Positions 23,978-33,406 of a stretch of 64,000 nt of DNA are shown piece after piece. The notes beneath the pieces were generated by a model, which was not told where the DNA came from, made no database searches, and was given only the letters and a program-made list of their open reading frames with translations. Position 1 is the stretch's first letter, and the number at the start of each line of letters is the position of its first letter. Both the position numbers and the translations under genes were made by a program. Source of the stretch: Asticcacaulis sp. SL142 (GTDB taxonomy: Bacteria > Pseudomonadota > Alphaproteobacteria > Caulobacterales > Caulobacteraceae); NCBI RefSeq assembly GCF_026625745.1, contig NZ_CP113061.1, positions 3,503,001 through 3,567,000 on the forward strand, in the 5' to 3' direction.

Positions 23978-26107
23978 ATGGTCTTGCGAACGCGCGTTTT
24001 GCGCTGGATGCGAGACAGATCTGTGACCCCCACCAAACTCCTCATCGGTCAGATATGTGTCGTCCTCGGGATTGTGGTCCTGGGGGTGTGGGCATCGACG
24101 CAATGGGCGGCCCATCAACTGAGCTATCAGCCGCAATTAGGGGTGCCGTGGTTTCCATTTTTTGGCGTGCCGATCTATCGGCCCTGGCAGCTCTTTCCAT
24201 GGTGGTACCACTATGAGGCCTATGCGCCAGACGTCTTTCGGCGTGCGGGGTGGATGGCCGCGTCGAGTGGATCGGTCGGGTGCGGGGCGGCGATCTTCGG
24301 GTCTCTATGGCGCGCGCGCCAGTCCCGTCAGGTCACCACCTATGGCTCAGCGCGCTGGGCCAAGCCTCGGGAAATCCAACAGGCGGGGTTACTGCGCGAG
24401 CGCGGCGTGTTTCTGGGGCGGATGGGCGGCGATTACCTCCGCCACGATGGACCGGAACACGTCATGGCCTTTGCCCCGACCCGCTCCGGCAAGGGCGTAG
24501 GCCTGGTCGTACCGACCCTGTTATCGTGGACTGGGTCTGTCATCGTTCATGACATCAAGGGCGAAAACTGGGACCTGACCGCCGGCTGGCGCTCGCGTTT
24601 TTCCCACGCGGTCCTGTTCAATCCCACCGACCTGCGCTCCGCCCGCTACAATCCACTGCTGGAGGTGCGCAAAGGCATCAATGAGGTCCGCGACGTTCAG
24701 AACATAGCCGATATCCTGGTCGATCCGGAAGGTAGCTTAGAACACCGCTCCCATTGGGAAAAAACCAGTCATTCGCTATTGGTCGGCGCCATCCTGCACG
24801 TCCTCTACGCCGAAGAAGAAAAGACCCTGGCGCGGGTGGCCACCTTCCTCTCTGATCCTCAAAGGACGTTGGTCGATACGCTGGAGCGCATGCTGTCTAC
24901 CGACCATCTGGGGTCAGAAGAGGCGCCAAGGGTTCATCCTGTTGTCGCCTCTGCCGCCCGAGAGTTGTTGAACAAGTCACCTAACGAGCGTTCCGGCGTC
25001 CTGTCCACGGCCATGTCGTTTCTCGGGCTCTATCACGACCCGGTGGTGGCTGCGACGACGTCGACCTGCGACTGGCGTATATCGGACCTGGTCAATGCCA
25101 AGAACCCGGTCTCTCTCTATCTGGTCATACCGCCGTCGGACATCTCGCGCACCAAGCCCCTGGTCCGCCTGATCCTTAATCAGATCGGCCGCAGGCTAAC
25201 GGAGCGTCTGGAGGGCGATCCGGCCAAACGCAACCGCCATCAATTGCTCCTGATGCTCGACGAGTTTCCCGCACTCGGCCGTCTGGATTTCTTTGAATCC
25301 GCTTTGGCGTTCATGGCGGGCTATGGTCTGCGCGCCTACCTGATCGCTCAGTCCCTGAACCAGATTTCCAAGGCCTACGGTGATAACAATTCCATTCTCG
25401 ACAACTGCCATGTCCGCATCGCCTTTTCCTCGAACGATGAGCGTACCGCCAAGCGCATCTCCGATGCCCTGGGTACCGCCACCGAACAGCGCGCGCAGCG
25501 CAACTATGCAGGCCACCGTGTGGCGCCATGGCTGTCGCACGTCATGGTCTCCCGTCAGGAAACCGCTCGCCCGTTACTGACCCCCGGCGAAGTCATGCAA
25601 CTGCCCAATACCGACGAACTGGTGCTGGTGTCGGGCCTCGCACCCATCCGCGCAAAGAAGCTCCGCTACTATGAGGACCGCAATTTCGTTTCCCGTCAGT
25701 GCCCGCCACCTGAGTTGGCCCTTGATGGCTTCAGCGATTGCCCCCTTGCTCAGCCCAACGACTGGGAAGGCCATGTGCGGGGGACGGATGCGCGGCTGGC
25801 GGCGGCCCTTGTCGAAGAGGCGGGTGTAGAGGAGACCTCCGGCGGTCTCGCCAAGGAACGTCACCCGGAAAAGGAACAAAAGCTAGAAGGCAAACGCGAT
25901 GCCGAGGCTGTTGCACCCGAGGTCGCGCCGGAAGACGATGGCGATGTGGCCAGCGCGACGCAGACTATGAATCAACTGAAGGGTACGGCCGCCATAGCTC
26001 GTGCCGACCTGCATAACATCGAGGCCAAAGCCAAGACCAAGGGCAGCGGCAAGACCAAAGGTCACGCCAAGTCTGACCAGACCCCCGACCTCTTTTCCGG
26101 CTTTTAG
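23978..26107 (+). CDS. traG: Type IV coupling protein TraG/VirD4
   Basis: A 709-aa ATPase that brings the relaxase-DNA complex to the mating channel. Two N-terminal hydrophobic segments (GQICVVLGIVVLGVWAS; GSVGCGAAIFGSL) are followed by the Walker A in FAPTRSGKGVGLVVPTLL (about residues 165-182) and the Walker B region LLLMLDEFPALGRL (about 423-436). The C-terminal 90 residues are charged and low complexity (KEQKLEGKRDAEAV, KTKGSGKTKGHAKSDQ). An alternative start is the ATG at 24008. It begins the conjugation operon. Relaxase genes are not found nearby. Confidence 0.93.
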   Translation: MVLRTRVLRWMRDRSVTPTKLLIGQICVVLGIVVLGVWASTQWAAHQLSYQPQLGVPWFPFFGVPIYRPWQLFPWWYHYEAYAPDVFRRAGWMAASSGSVGCGAAIFGSLWRARQSRQVTTYGSARWAKPREIQQAGLLRERGVFLGRMGGDYLRHDGPEHVMAFAPTRSGKGVGLVVPTLLSWTGSVIVHDIKGENWDLTAGWRSRFSHAVLFNPTDLRSARYNPLLEVRKGINEVRDVQNIADILVDPEGSLEHRSHWEKTSHSLLVGAILHVLYAEEEKTLARVATFLSDPQRTLVDTLERMLSTDHLGSEEAPRVHPVVASAARELLNKSPNERSGVLSTAMSFLGLYHDPVVAATTSTCDWRISDLVNAKNPVSLYLVIPPSDISRTKPLVRLILNQIGRRLTERLEGDPAKRNRHQLLLMLDEFPALGRLDFFESALAFMAGYGLRAYLIAQSLNQISKAYGDNNSILDNCHVRIAFSSNDERTAKRISDALGTATEQRAQRNYAGHRVAPWLSHVMVSRQETARPLLTPGEVMQLPNTDELVLVSGLAPIRAKKLRYYEDRNFVSRQCPPPELALDGFSDCPLAQPNDWEGHVRGTDARLAAALVEEAGVEETSGGLAKERHPEKEQKLEGKRDAEAVAPEVAPEDDGDVASATQTMNQLKGTAAIARADLHNIEAKAKTKGSGKTKGHAKSDQTPDLFSGF

Positions 26108-26115
26108 GAGGGCTC

Positions 26116-26526
26116 ATGTCGAAACGCAAAGTTCGCTATCAGCTTTTCCTGGACCTCGCCGTCAGTGAGCGGCTGGAAGCTCTGGCCGCCAAGCCCGGCA
26201 TGAACAAGTCGGCGGTCCTTCAGGACGCCGTCACCGCCTGGCTCGATCGCCGGGGCACCAACGAACTGGACGATCATTTCGGCCAACGCCTGAACCGCCT
26301 GTCAGCCCAACTCAATCGGATAGAACGCGATCAGATGATCCTGCTTGAGAGCCTCGCCCTGTTCATTCGCCTGACCCTCCTACGCGACGCCCATCTGCCG
26401 GATCCCGATCCGTCGGCACGGGCACTGGCCCGTGATCGCTACGAGACTTTCGTGGCCCAGGTCGGACGCCATCTCGCGTCGGGTCAGTCCTCCCTCAACC
26501 CTGTAACCGCATCGGAGCGCACCTGA
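26116..26526 (+). CDS. Ribbon-helix-helix (CopG-like) protein of the trb operon
   Basis: A 136-aa protein starting MSKRKVRYQLFLDLAVSERL with an RHH-type strand and helices (KSAVLQDAVTAWLDRRG). It corresponds to the CopG-family gene that commonly lies between traG and trbB in alphaproteobacterial ICEs. It probably binds DNA as a dimer, perhaps to control the operon or to assist transfer. It starts 8 nt after traG, and its stop overlaps the trbB start (TGATG). Confidence 0.85.
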   Translation: MSKRKVRYQLFLDLAVSERLEALAAKPGMNKSAVLQDAVTAWLDRRGTNELDDHFGQRLNRLSAQLNRIERDQMILLESLALFIRLTLLRDAHLPDPDPSARALARDRYETFVAQVGRHLASGQSSLNPVTASERT

Positions 26527-27542
26527 TGGATACGCTGTCTATCCCGCATCAAAGGCTGCGAGGCATGCTCCGGACCGCCATGGGCGATGTTTTGGCATCG
26601 GCACTCGCCGATCCCAATGTCTTTGAAATTCTCGTAAACCCCGATGGCACGGTCAGATTCGATAAGGCTGGCGAGGGGCGGGTGCCCGGCGGTCTTTCCA
26701 TGCCAGCCGCAGATTCTGAGCGCATTATTCGCCTGGTCGCCAGCCACGTCCGCATCGAAATCGATTCTGAGCGCCCCATCGTCAGCGCCGAACTGCCCAT
26801 GGCCAGCGATGGCACGGGCGGCGAACGTTTCGAAGGCATTCTGCCCCCCGTTGCCCGGGCACCGTGCTTTTCGATCCGCAAACCGGCCTATCGCCTGTTT
26901 GCCTTGGAAGACTATGTTGCCATCGGCGCCATGACCGTGGCGCAAGCGAGGGCGTTGCGTCGGGCCGTCCGGTACCGTGAAAACATCCTTGTGGTCGGCG
27001 GCACCAGTTCTGGCAAGACGACCCTGACCAACGCCTTGCTGGCCGAAGTCGCTGAGTTGCAGGAGCGGGTGATCGTCATCGAGGATACCCGCGAATTGCG
27101 CTGTGCCGCCGAGGACGTGGTCGAGCTTCGGACCCGCCCGCATCACGTGACGATCGGCGATCTGGTGCGCTCTACCTTACGCCTGCGTCCCGACCGCATC
27201 ATCGTCGGTGAAGTCCGCGGCGCCGAGGCCCTCGACCTCCTCAAGGCCTGGAACACCGGCCATCCCGGCGGGATCGCGACCCTTCATGCCAATTCGGCGC
27301 GCGGGGCTCTGTTTAGGCTCGAACAACTCATTCAGGAGGCGGTCACAAATGTGCCCAAGGCCCTGATCGCTGAGGCCGTTGACGTCATCGTCTTTATTCA
27401 GGGTGCGAACGCTCTAAGCCGTACCCCCCGCCATGTCGCCGAGATAATTGAGGTGCTGGGCCTTGATGCCCGTGGCGATTACGACCTTCGCCCGGTGCTC
27501 CGGCCCGGGGAAGACCCTGACACCACCCCCTTTAACCCATAG
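26526..27542 (+). CDS. trbB: Conjugal transfer ATPase TrbB (VirB11 type)
   Basis: A 338-aa VirB11-like hexameric ATPase that powers pilus assembly. Walker A is VVGGTSSGKTTLTNAL (about residues 158-173), the Asp box is VIVIEDTRELRCAAEDVV, and the Walker B/His region contains RIIVGEVRGAEALDLLKAWN and GGIATLHANSA. Translation is coupled to the RHH gene. It is the cytoplasmic motor at the base of the type IV secretion apparatus. Confidence 0.96.
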   Translation: MDTLSIPHQRLRGMLRTAMGDVLASALADPNVFEILVNPDGTVRFDKAGEGRVPGGLSMPAADSERIIRLVASHVRIEIDSERPIVSAELPMASDGTGGERFEGILPPVARAPCFSIRKPAYRLFALEDYVAIGAMTVAQARALRRAVRYRENILVVGGTSSGKTTLTNALLAEVAELQERVIVIEDTRELRCAAEDVVELRTRPHHVTIGDLVRSTLRLRPDRIIVGEVRGAEALDLLKAWNTGHPGGIATLHANSARGALFRLEQLIQEAVTNVPKALIAEAVDVIVFIQGANALSRTPRHVAEIIEVLGLDARGDYDLRPVLRPGEDPDTTPFNP

Positions 27543-27550
27543 GAGATCTA

Positions 27551-27904
27551 ATGATGACGTCTATCCGTCTACCTGCCTTTCTGGCAGGTCGTGTCCCATC
27601 CCCGCAAGTTGTCGCTCCGGCGTTGCTGGCCATGGCGATCGTGCTTGCTGGCTCAGCCCAGGCCGCCGGTTCCGGCATGCCATGGGAAGCGCCGCTGGAG
27701 CAAGTGCTCAACAGTATCCAAGGGCCCGTCGCCCGAATAGTGGCAGTGATCGTCATCGTCGTCACGGGCCTCACCCTGGCGTTCGGTGAAACCTCGGGAG
27801 GCTTTCGCAAGCTGATTCAGATTGTCTTTGGTCTGTCCATCGCCTTTGCCGCCTCCAGTTTCTTCCTGACATTCTTCAGCTTTGCCGGGGGGGCGGTCAT
27901 CTGA
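27551..27904 (+). CDS. trbC: TrbC pilin-like protein (VirB2 type)
   Basis: A 117-aa precursor with a long signal region (PALLAMAIVLAGSAQAA) and two hydrophobic helices (ARIVAVIVIVVTGLTLAFGE; GLSIAFAASSFFLTFFSFAG), the architecture of the VirB2/TrbC major pilin. It is expected to be processed and perhaps cyclised, as in RP4. AGGAGATCT precedes the ATG. The stop overlaps the trbD start. Confidence 0.92.
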   Translation: MMTSIRLPAFLAGRVPSPQVVAPALLAMAIVLAGSAQAAGSGMPWEAPLEQVLNSIQGPVARIVAVIVIVVTGLTLAFGETSGGFRKLIQIVFGLSIAFAASSFFLTFFSFAGGAVI

Positions 27905-28167
27905 TGTCAGCGCGCGTCGAGGGGTTTGAAGTGCCCCTGCATCAATCCCTCACGCAAGCCCTGCTGCTGGGCGGTGCGCCGCGGACCCTGGCCATTGCCA
28001 ACGGCACCGTGGCCGCCGCCTTGGGGCTCGGATTGCAGATGTGGCTACCGGGTCTGTGCGTCGGCCTCATTGGCCACACTTTGGCGGTCTTTGCCGCACG
28101 CTACGATCCCGACTTTGTCCCCGTCATGTTGCGTCACCTCCGGCAGAAGGCCTTTCTCTCATGTTGA
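27904..28167 (+). CDS. trbD: TrbD (VirB3 type) inner-membrane protein
   Basis: An 87-aa protein with two membrane helices (AIANGTVAAALGLGLQMWL and LCVGLIGHTLAVFAARYD). The start of the form VEGFEVPLHQSLTQALLLGG is typical of TrbD/VirB3, which associates with the TrbE ATPase. It overlaps trbC by 1 nt and trbE by 7 nt. Confidence 0.92.
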   Translation: MSARVEGFEVPLHQSLTQALLLGGAPRTLAIANGTVAAALGLGLQMWLPGLCVGLIGHTLAVFAARYDPDFVPVMLRHLRQKAFLSC

Positions 28168-30572
28168 ACCTCAAACAGTATAAACCCACCGCCGACCGGC
28201 TTTCCGATCACCTGCCCTGGGTTGCACTCGTCGCCCCCGGCGTCATCCTCAACAAAGACGGCAGCCTGCAACGCAGTGTGCGTTATTACGGCCCTGATCT
28301 CGAAAGTGCCACGGCGGCTGAACTGGTCGGCGTCTCGGCCCGGGCCAATAATGTATTGCGCCGCTTTGGCTCGGGTTGGGCGCTGTTCTTTGAGGCCCGC
28401 AGGTCTCAAGCCATGGCCTATCCGGGGCCCGGCGCCGAGACCGGTGTGGCGCGACTGGTCGATGAAGAACGCCGCGCCGCCTTTGAGGGTGAGGCCGATC
28501 AGCATTTTGAGACCCAGTACTACCTGACCTTTGTCTTCATGCCGTCGCCGGACACGCTGTCCAAGGCCGGCCAGGCCTTTATCGAGACGCCAGGAGAGAC
28601 GCCCGACGTCCGCGATTGGCGTCGGGAGGTTCAGTTGTTCGTTAATCGCACCAATAGCGCCATCGATATGCTGACCGCCTTCATGCCGTTCATAGCACCC
28701 CTGGATGACGCGGAAACCCTGACCTATCTGCACGCAACCATCTCGACCAAAAGCCACCGCATCAGGGTTCCCGATACGCCGATCTATCTTGACGCCCTAC
28801 TGGTGGATACGCCGCTCACCGGTGGCATGGCGCCAAAACTGGGCGATCAGCACCTGCGCACCCTGACCATTTTGGGGTTCCCCAACCATACCCATCCGGG
28901 CCTGCTCGATGCCCTCAATCATCTGGAGTTCGGCTACCGCTGGATGTCGCGGTTTATCGCGCTCGACAAGGAAGACGCCACCAAGGCCCTGACTAAGATC
29001 CGGAGACAATGGTTCGCCAAGCGGAAATCCGTTACAGCGATCCTGCGCGAGGTCATGTATTCCCAAAATTCGGCGCTAACCGATACCGATGCCGACAACA
29101 AGGTGGCCGACGCTGATGTCGCCCTGCAGGCCGTCGGCGGCGACCACGTCAGCTTTGGCTATCTCACCACGAGCGTTACCGTGTTCGATCCTGATCCCCA
29201 TCTTGCCGATGAAAAGCTGCGGGCGGTCGAGCAGGTTATCAATAGTCTCGGCTTTACCACCTTCCGCGAAAGCCTCAATGCCGTGGAAGCCTGGCTCGGC
29301 ACCATTCCGGGGCATCTCTACGCCAATGTCCGCCAGCCGCTGGTGCATTCGCTTAATCTCGTCCACCTCATGCCCTTGTCCGCCGTCTGGGCCGGACCGG
29401 ACCGCAACACCCATCTCGACGGTCCGCCGCTGCTTTATGCCCTGAGTTCCGGCTCGACCCCCTTTCGTCTGTCCAACCATGTTGGCGACGTCGGCCATAT
29501 GATGGTGCTGGGCCCAACGGGCGCCGGCAAGTCCGTGCTCCTGGCCTTTTTGGCACTTCAGTTTCAGCGTTATCCGTGTGCCCAGACCTTCATCTTCGAT
29601 AAGGGGGGATCGGCGCGCGCGGCCACGCTCAGTATGGGCGGGCGTCATCATGCGCTGGGCAGAAGTGCCGGTCTGGCCTTTCAACCTTTATGGGGCATTG
29701 ATGACCCCATTGAGCGGGCGTGGGCCTTGGACTGGGTGTTGGGCCTGCTCGCCAATGAAAGGATAGAGGTCACCCCCGACATCAAGGCGATGGTCTGGTC
29801 GGCGTTGAACAGCCTGGCGGTCGCCCCGGCACATGAGCGGACCTTGACCGGATTAAGTGTTCTGTTGCCATCAAACGACCTTAAACTGGCCTTGCAGCCC
29901 TATACGCTGGATGGGCCGTACGGGCAGTGCCTCGACGCCGATCGGGACGGGCTGGATATCGCCCATATCCATTGTTTTGAGACCGAGGAGTTGATGGGGG
30001 AGGCGGGACTGGTGGTGCCCGTTCTAACCTACCTGTTCCATCGGCTCGAAGCCCGCTTTGACGGACGGCCAACGCTCCTGATCCTTGATGAGGCCTGGGT
30101 CTTCCTCGACAACCCGCAGTTCGCCGGCAGAATACGCGAATGGCTGAAGACCTTGCGCAAAAAGAACGTCAGTGTCGTCTTCGCCACCCAATCTCTGGCC
30201 GACATCGCCGACAGTCCGATAGCGCCGGCTCTGATCGAGTCCTGTCCCCAGCGGCTCTTCCTACCCAATGAGCGGGCGGTCGAGCCCCAAGCCCAAGCCG
30301 CCTATTTGCGCATGGGCCTGAATGAGCGACAGATTCAACTCATCGCCCACGCCGTGCCTAAGCGGCAATATTACCTCCAGTCCAGGCGCGGTAATCGTCT
30401 GTTCGATCTCGGGCTCGGCAAACTGGCTCTGGCCATATGCAGCGCTTCATCGCCCGAAGATCAGGTGCTCATCGACCAACTCCTGGCCGAGTCGGGGTCC
30501 GGGGGCTTTGCCTCGGCCTTCCTGCGCGGCCGCGGGTTGGGCTGGGCCGCTGAACTTCTCAAACCACCTTAG
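28161..30572 (+). CDS. trbE: Conjugal transfer ATPase TrbE (VirB4 type)
   Basis: An 803-aa VirB4-family ATPase, the largest motor of the mating-pair apparatus. Walker A is MVLGPTGAGKSVLLAFLAL (about residues 450-468), Walker B is TLLILDEAWVFLDNP, followed by KTLRKKNVSVVFATQSLADI. I choose the ATG at 28161 (MLNLKQYKPTADRLSDHLPW), which matches the usual TrbE N-terminus, over a much earlier in-frame codon. The gene overlaps trbD by 7 nt and is followed by 91 nt before trbJ. Confidence 0.96.
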   Translation: MLNLKQYKPTADRLSDHLPWVALVAPGVILNKDGSLQRSVRYYGPDLESATAAELVGVSARANNVLRRFGSGWALFFEARRSQAMAYPGPGAETGVARLVDEERRAAFEGEADQHFETQYYLTFVFMPSPDTLSKAGQAFIETPGETPDVRDWRREVQLFVNRTNSAIDMLTAFMPFIAPLDDAETLTYLHATISTKSHRIRVPDTPIYLDALLVDTPLTGGMAPKLGDQHLRTLTILGFPNHTHPGLLDALNHLEFGYRWMSRFIALDKEDATKALTKIRRQWFAKRKSVTAILREVMYSQNSALTDTDADNKVADADVALQAVGGDHVSFGYLTTSVTVFDPDPHLADEKLRAVEQVINSLGFTTFRESLNAVEAWLGTIPGHLYANVRQPLVHSLNLVHLMPLSAVWAGPDRNTHLDGPPLLYALSSGSTPFRLSNHVGDVGHMMVLGPTGAGKSVLLAFLALQFQRYPCAQTFIFDKGGSARAATLSMGGRHHALGRSAGLAFQPLWGIDDPIERAWALDWVLGLLANERIEVTPDIKAMVWSALNSLAVAPAHERTLTGLSVLLPSNDLKLALQPYTLDGPYGQCLDADRDGLDIAHIHCFETEELMGEAGLVVPVLTYLFHRLEARFDGRPTLLILDEAWVFLDNPQFAGRIREWLKTLRKKNVSVVFATQSLADIADSPIAPALIESCPQRLFLPNERAVEPQAQAAYLRMGLNERQIQLIAHAVPKRQYYLQSRRGNRLFDLGLGKLALAICSASSPEDQVLIDQLLAESGSGGFASAFLRGRGLGWAAELLKPP

Positions 30573-30663
30573 AGTCGACCTCACTTCGTCTTTTGAATCA
30601 ACGAAATCCGGCCAGTGCTTCCACTGGTCACGCCCTTCCTTTGTCCTAACCTGGAGATATCTA

Positions 30664-31389
30664 ATGTTCCTCAAATCCCTTCGCCCCATGGCCCTGTCCT
30701 GCCTCTTGCTTGGCGGAACCTCAGCCATCGTCGTGCCCGCCTCAGCGCAGGTCGCTGTCTTTGATCCGACCAACTACACCCAGAATATCCTTCAGGCCGC
30801 GCGCGCCCTGCAACAGATCAACAACCAGATCCTGTCGCTTCAGCACGAAGCCCAGATGATCCGTGACATGGCGACCAACCTCAAAAAGCTCGACGTCTCG
30901 GCGCTTCTGAAACTCAACAAGGACCTGGCTGCCATCAACCAGTTGATGACGCAGGCCAAGGGCATTGCCTTCACCCTGGAGCAGACTAAGGCCGCCCTAA
31001 CGGCACAGTTTCCGTCCGGCTACAGCCTCAATATGACTGGCAAGGGGCTGGCCGCCGAAGCGGAAGCGAGATGGCAAAGCGCCATGGACGCGTTTCAACA
31101 AACCATCCAGGTCCAGTCGCAAATCAGTGAGGCGCTTCAGGCCGACGCCGGCACGCTGAACGACCTGGTTCGGGCGTCGGAAGGTGCAGAGGGCGGCCTT
31201 CAGGCCCAGCAGGCGACCAACCAGCTCACCGCACTCGTGGCGAAACAGCAGATGCAGATCGCGACCCTGATGGCGGCCCAATATCGCGCCGAGGCGCTCG
31301 ACGCTGCCCGCCGGGCCCAAGGGGAAGCCGCGGCCAAGGCGGCCACGATGAAGTTCCTCGGCGACGGCAAGGCCTATTCCTCTCAGTAA
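30664..31389 (+). CDS. trbJ: TrbJ (VirB5-like) transfer protein
   Basis: A 241-aa periplasmic protein with a signal peptide (ALSCLLLGGTSAIVVPASAQ) and a long helical coiled-coil region (ARALQQINNQILSLQHEAQM and ASEGAEGGLQAQQATNQLTA), typical of TrbJ/VirB5 minor pilus proteins. I use the ATG at 30664, where GGAGATATCTA precedes. In many Trb operons trbK (entry exclusion lipoprotein) follows, but here only 32 nt separate trbJ from trbL, so trbK is missing. Confidence 0.93.
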   Translation: MFLKSLRPMALSCLLLGGTSAIVVPASAQVAVFDPTNYTQNILQAARALQQINNQILSLQHEAQMIRDMATNLKKLDVSALLKLNKDLAAINQLMTQAKGIAFTLEQTKAALTAQFPSGYSLNMTGKGLAAEAEARWQSAMDAFQQTIQVQSQISEALQADAGTLNDLVRASEGAEGGLQAQQATNQLTALVAKQQMQIATLMAAQYRAEALDAARRAQGEAAAKAATMKFLGDGKAYSSQ

Positions 31390-31421
31390 CCCGCCAATCT
31401 GCCACCTGTGAAGGCATCGAC

Positions 31422-32663
31422 ATGACCGACCTCAACATCATCGACAGTTTTCTGGCCACCTTCATCGCCTATATCGATTCAGGCTTCGGACTGTTGCGCG
31501 GGGACCTCGCGCATCTGACCAGCATCCTGATCGCCATAGACGTCACCATCGCCGCCCTATTCTGGGCGCTCGATGGCGAAGGCCAGATATTTGGCAAGCT
31601 GATCAAGAAGGTCCTCTATGTCGGCGCTTTCGCCTACATCCTCAATAACTTCCAGATGCTGGCCAATCTCATCCATCAGTCCTTTGCCCAACTCGGCATC
31701 AATGCCAGCGGTGGCACAGTAGCCGCCGGTGATCTCCTAAAACCCGGCCGATTGGCGGGGATAGGCTTTGAGGCGGCGCATCCCTTGCTGGAACAGGTCG
31801 CTGACCTTCTGGGTCTCGATACCTTTTTTGCCAACCTGTTGATGATCGTCATCCTGCTCATTGCTTGGCTGATCATCCTTCTGGCCTTCTTCGTCCTCGC
31901 CATTCAGCTCTTCATCACCGTCCTCGAATTTAAGCTGACCACCCTGGCAGGCTTCGTCCTCGTCCCCTTCGCGTTTTGGAACAAGACGGCCTTTCTCGCC
32001 GAGCGCGTCTTAGGCAATGTCATCACCTCCGGCATCAAGATCATGGTCCTGGCCGTGATCATCGGCATTGGCTCAGGCTTTTTTGAAACCTTTGTTGGCG
32101 CGCTGGATGGCGCAGAACCTGACATCGGTCAGACGATGACCCTGGTCCTGGCGTCCCTGACCTTGTTGGGCCTGGGTATCTTTGGCCCAAGTATCGCCTC
32201 GGGCCTCGTGTCGGGCGCCCCTCAACTCGGCGCCGATGCCGCCCTTGGCACCATGGCGGCCGCCGCAGGCGCTGGGATGCTGGCTGGCGGTGGCGCCATG
32301 GCCGCCGCGCGTATGGCGGGTGGCGCCGTTGGGGGCGGGCCGTCTGCCGTTCAGTCGGCGGCTTCCATGGGTAGCGGATCATCGGGTGGCGGTGCGGGGG
32401 CGGGGGGCTCATCATCACCGCCGCCTCCACCGCCACCGTCGCCTCCGCCGTCTTCAGGCTCCCGGAGTGGATCCTCCGCCGTAGCATCGCCGTCTTCTTC
32501 AACGGGAGGCGATCCGGCCAAAGACACGGCGCAACCGGCTTGGGCCAAGAAAATGCAGGCCGAGCAGCGCCTGCGCGGGCACCTGCAGGCCGCCCACACG
32601 GCCATTGCTTCCGGCGATCAGCCTATCGCCGCCGCCAATCCCGACATAGCTCAAAAGGAGTAG
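31422..32663 (+). CDS. trbL: TrbL (VirB6 type) polytopic membrane protein
   Basis: A 413-aa protein with at least five hydrophobic helices between residues 35 and 270 (for example VDLTIAALFWALDG-like region, LLMIVILLIAWLIILLAFFV, LVLASLTLLGLGIFG). The last 120 residues are Gly/Ser/Ala-rich with a proline run (SSPPPPPPPSPPPSS). It corresponds to TrbL, the inner-membrane channel component. It is 3 nt ahead of trbF. Confidence 0.93.
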   Translation: MTDLNIIDSFLATFIAYIDSGFGLLRGDLAHLTSILIAIDVTIAALFWALDGEGQIFGKLIKKVLYVGAFAYILNNFQMLANLIHQSFAQLGINASGGTVAAGDLLKPGRLAGIGFEAAHPLLEQVADLLGLDTFFANLLMIVILLIAWLIILLAFFVLAIQLFITVLEFKLTTLAGFVLVPFAFWNKTAFLAERVLGNVITSGIKIMVLAVIIGIGSGFFETFVGALDGAEPDIGQTMTLVLASLTLLGLGIFGPSIASGLVSGAPQLGADAALGTMAAAAGAGMLAGGGAMAAARMAGGAVGGGPSAVQSAASMGSGSSGGGAGAGGSSSPPPPPPPSPPPSSGSRSGSSAVASPSSSTGGDPAKDTAQPAWAKKMQAEQRLRGHLQAAHTAIASGDQPIAAANPDIAQKE

Positions 32664-32666
32664 ATC

Positions 32667-33395
32667 ATGCGCTTTAAACGCCCCGTCCAACGCTACGGCG
32701 ACAGTCCGGCACCGGAAACCCCGTACCAGAAAGCCGCGCAAATCTGGGACGATCGCGTCGGATCGGCAGCCGCTGAGGCCGCCAATTGGCGCGCTCTGGC
32801 CTTTGGGACATGCCTCGTCTCCCTGACCCTGGCTGGCGGCATGATCTGGATGTCCGCTCAGAGCCGGGTCACCCCCTACGTGGTGGAGGTGGACGGTCTG
32901 GGAGAGGTAAGGGCGGTCGGGCCCGCCAATGAAACCTACGAGCCGACGGATGCGCAAGTGTCCTGGTTCCTCGCCCGCTTCATCACCAATATCCGCGGTC
33001 TGTCCATCGATCCGGTCCTCGTGCGGCAGAACTGGCTGGAGGCCTATGCGTTTGCCACCGACAGAGCTGCGCAGGTGTTGAACGCGCAGGCTCAGGCCAA
33101 TGACCCCTTTGCCGGTATTGGACAACGTAGCGTCACCGTCTCCATCATCAGTGTCGTCCGAGCGTCACCGACCTCGTTCCAGGTCAAGTGGCGCGAGCAA
33201 ACCTATGTTCGCGGCGTGCCCGCCAAGACCAGCGCCTGGACCGCCATATTGAGCGTTCAGCAATCCTTGCCCAAACGCGAAGACATTCTGCGCCAGAACC
33301 CGCTCGGCCTCTACGTCACCGATCTCGCCTGGTCGCAGGACTATGGGACGCCCGAGGTCAAAACCCCGGTTGTTGCGTCCGTTCCTCAGCCCTAA
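32667..33395 (+). CDS. trbF: TrbF (VirB8 type) protein
   Basis: A 242-aa bitopic protein. A membrane helix lies at about residues 45-65 (ALAFGTCLVSLTLAGGMIWM) and the rest is an NTF2-like periplasmic domain of VirB8 type (RVTPYVVEVDGLGEV, SFQVKWREQTYVRG). The cytoplasmic N-terminus includes FKRPVQRYGDSPAPETPYQ, which is typical of TrbF. AAAGGAG precedes the ATG. Confidence 0.94.
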   Translation: MRFKRPVQRYGDSPAPETPYQKAAQIWDDRVGSAAAEAANWRALAFGTCLVSLTLAGGMIWMSAQSRVTPYVVEVDGLGEVRAVGPANETYEPTDAQVSWFLARFITNIRGLSIDPVLVRQNWLEAYAFATDRAAQVLNAQAQANDPFAGIGQRSVTVSIISVVRASPTSFQVKWREQTYVRGVPAKTSAWTAILSVQQSLPKREDILRQNPLGLYVTDLAWSQDYGTPEVKTPVVASVPQP

Positions 33396-33406
33396 GGAGC
33401 CCCCCA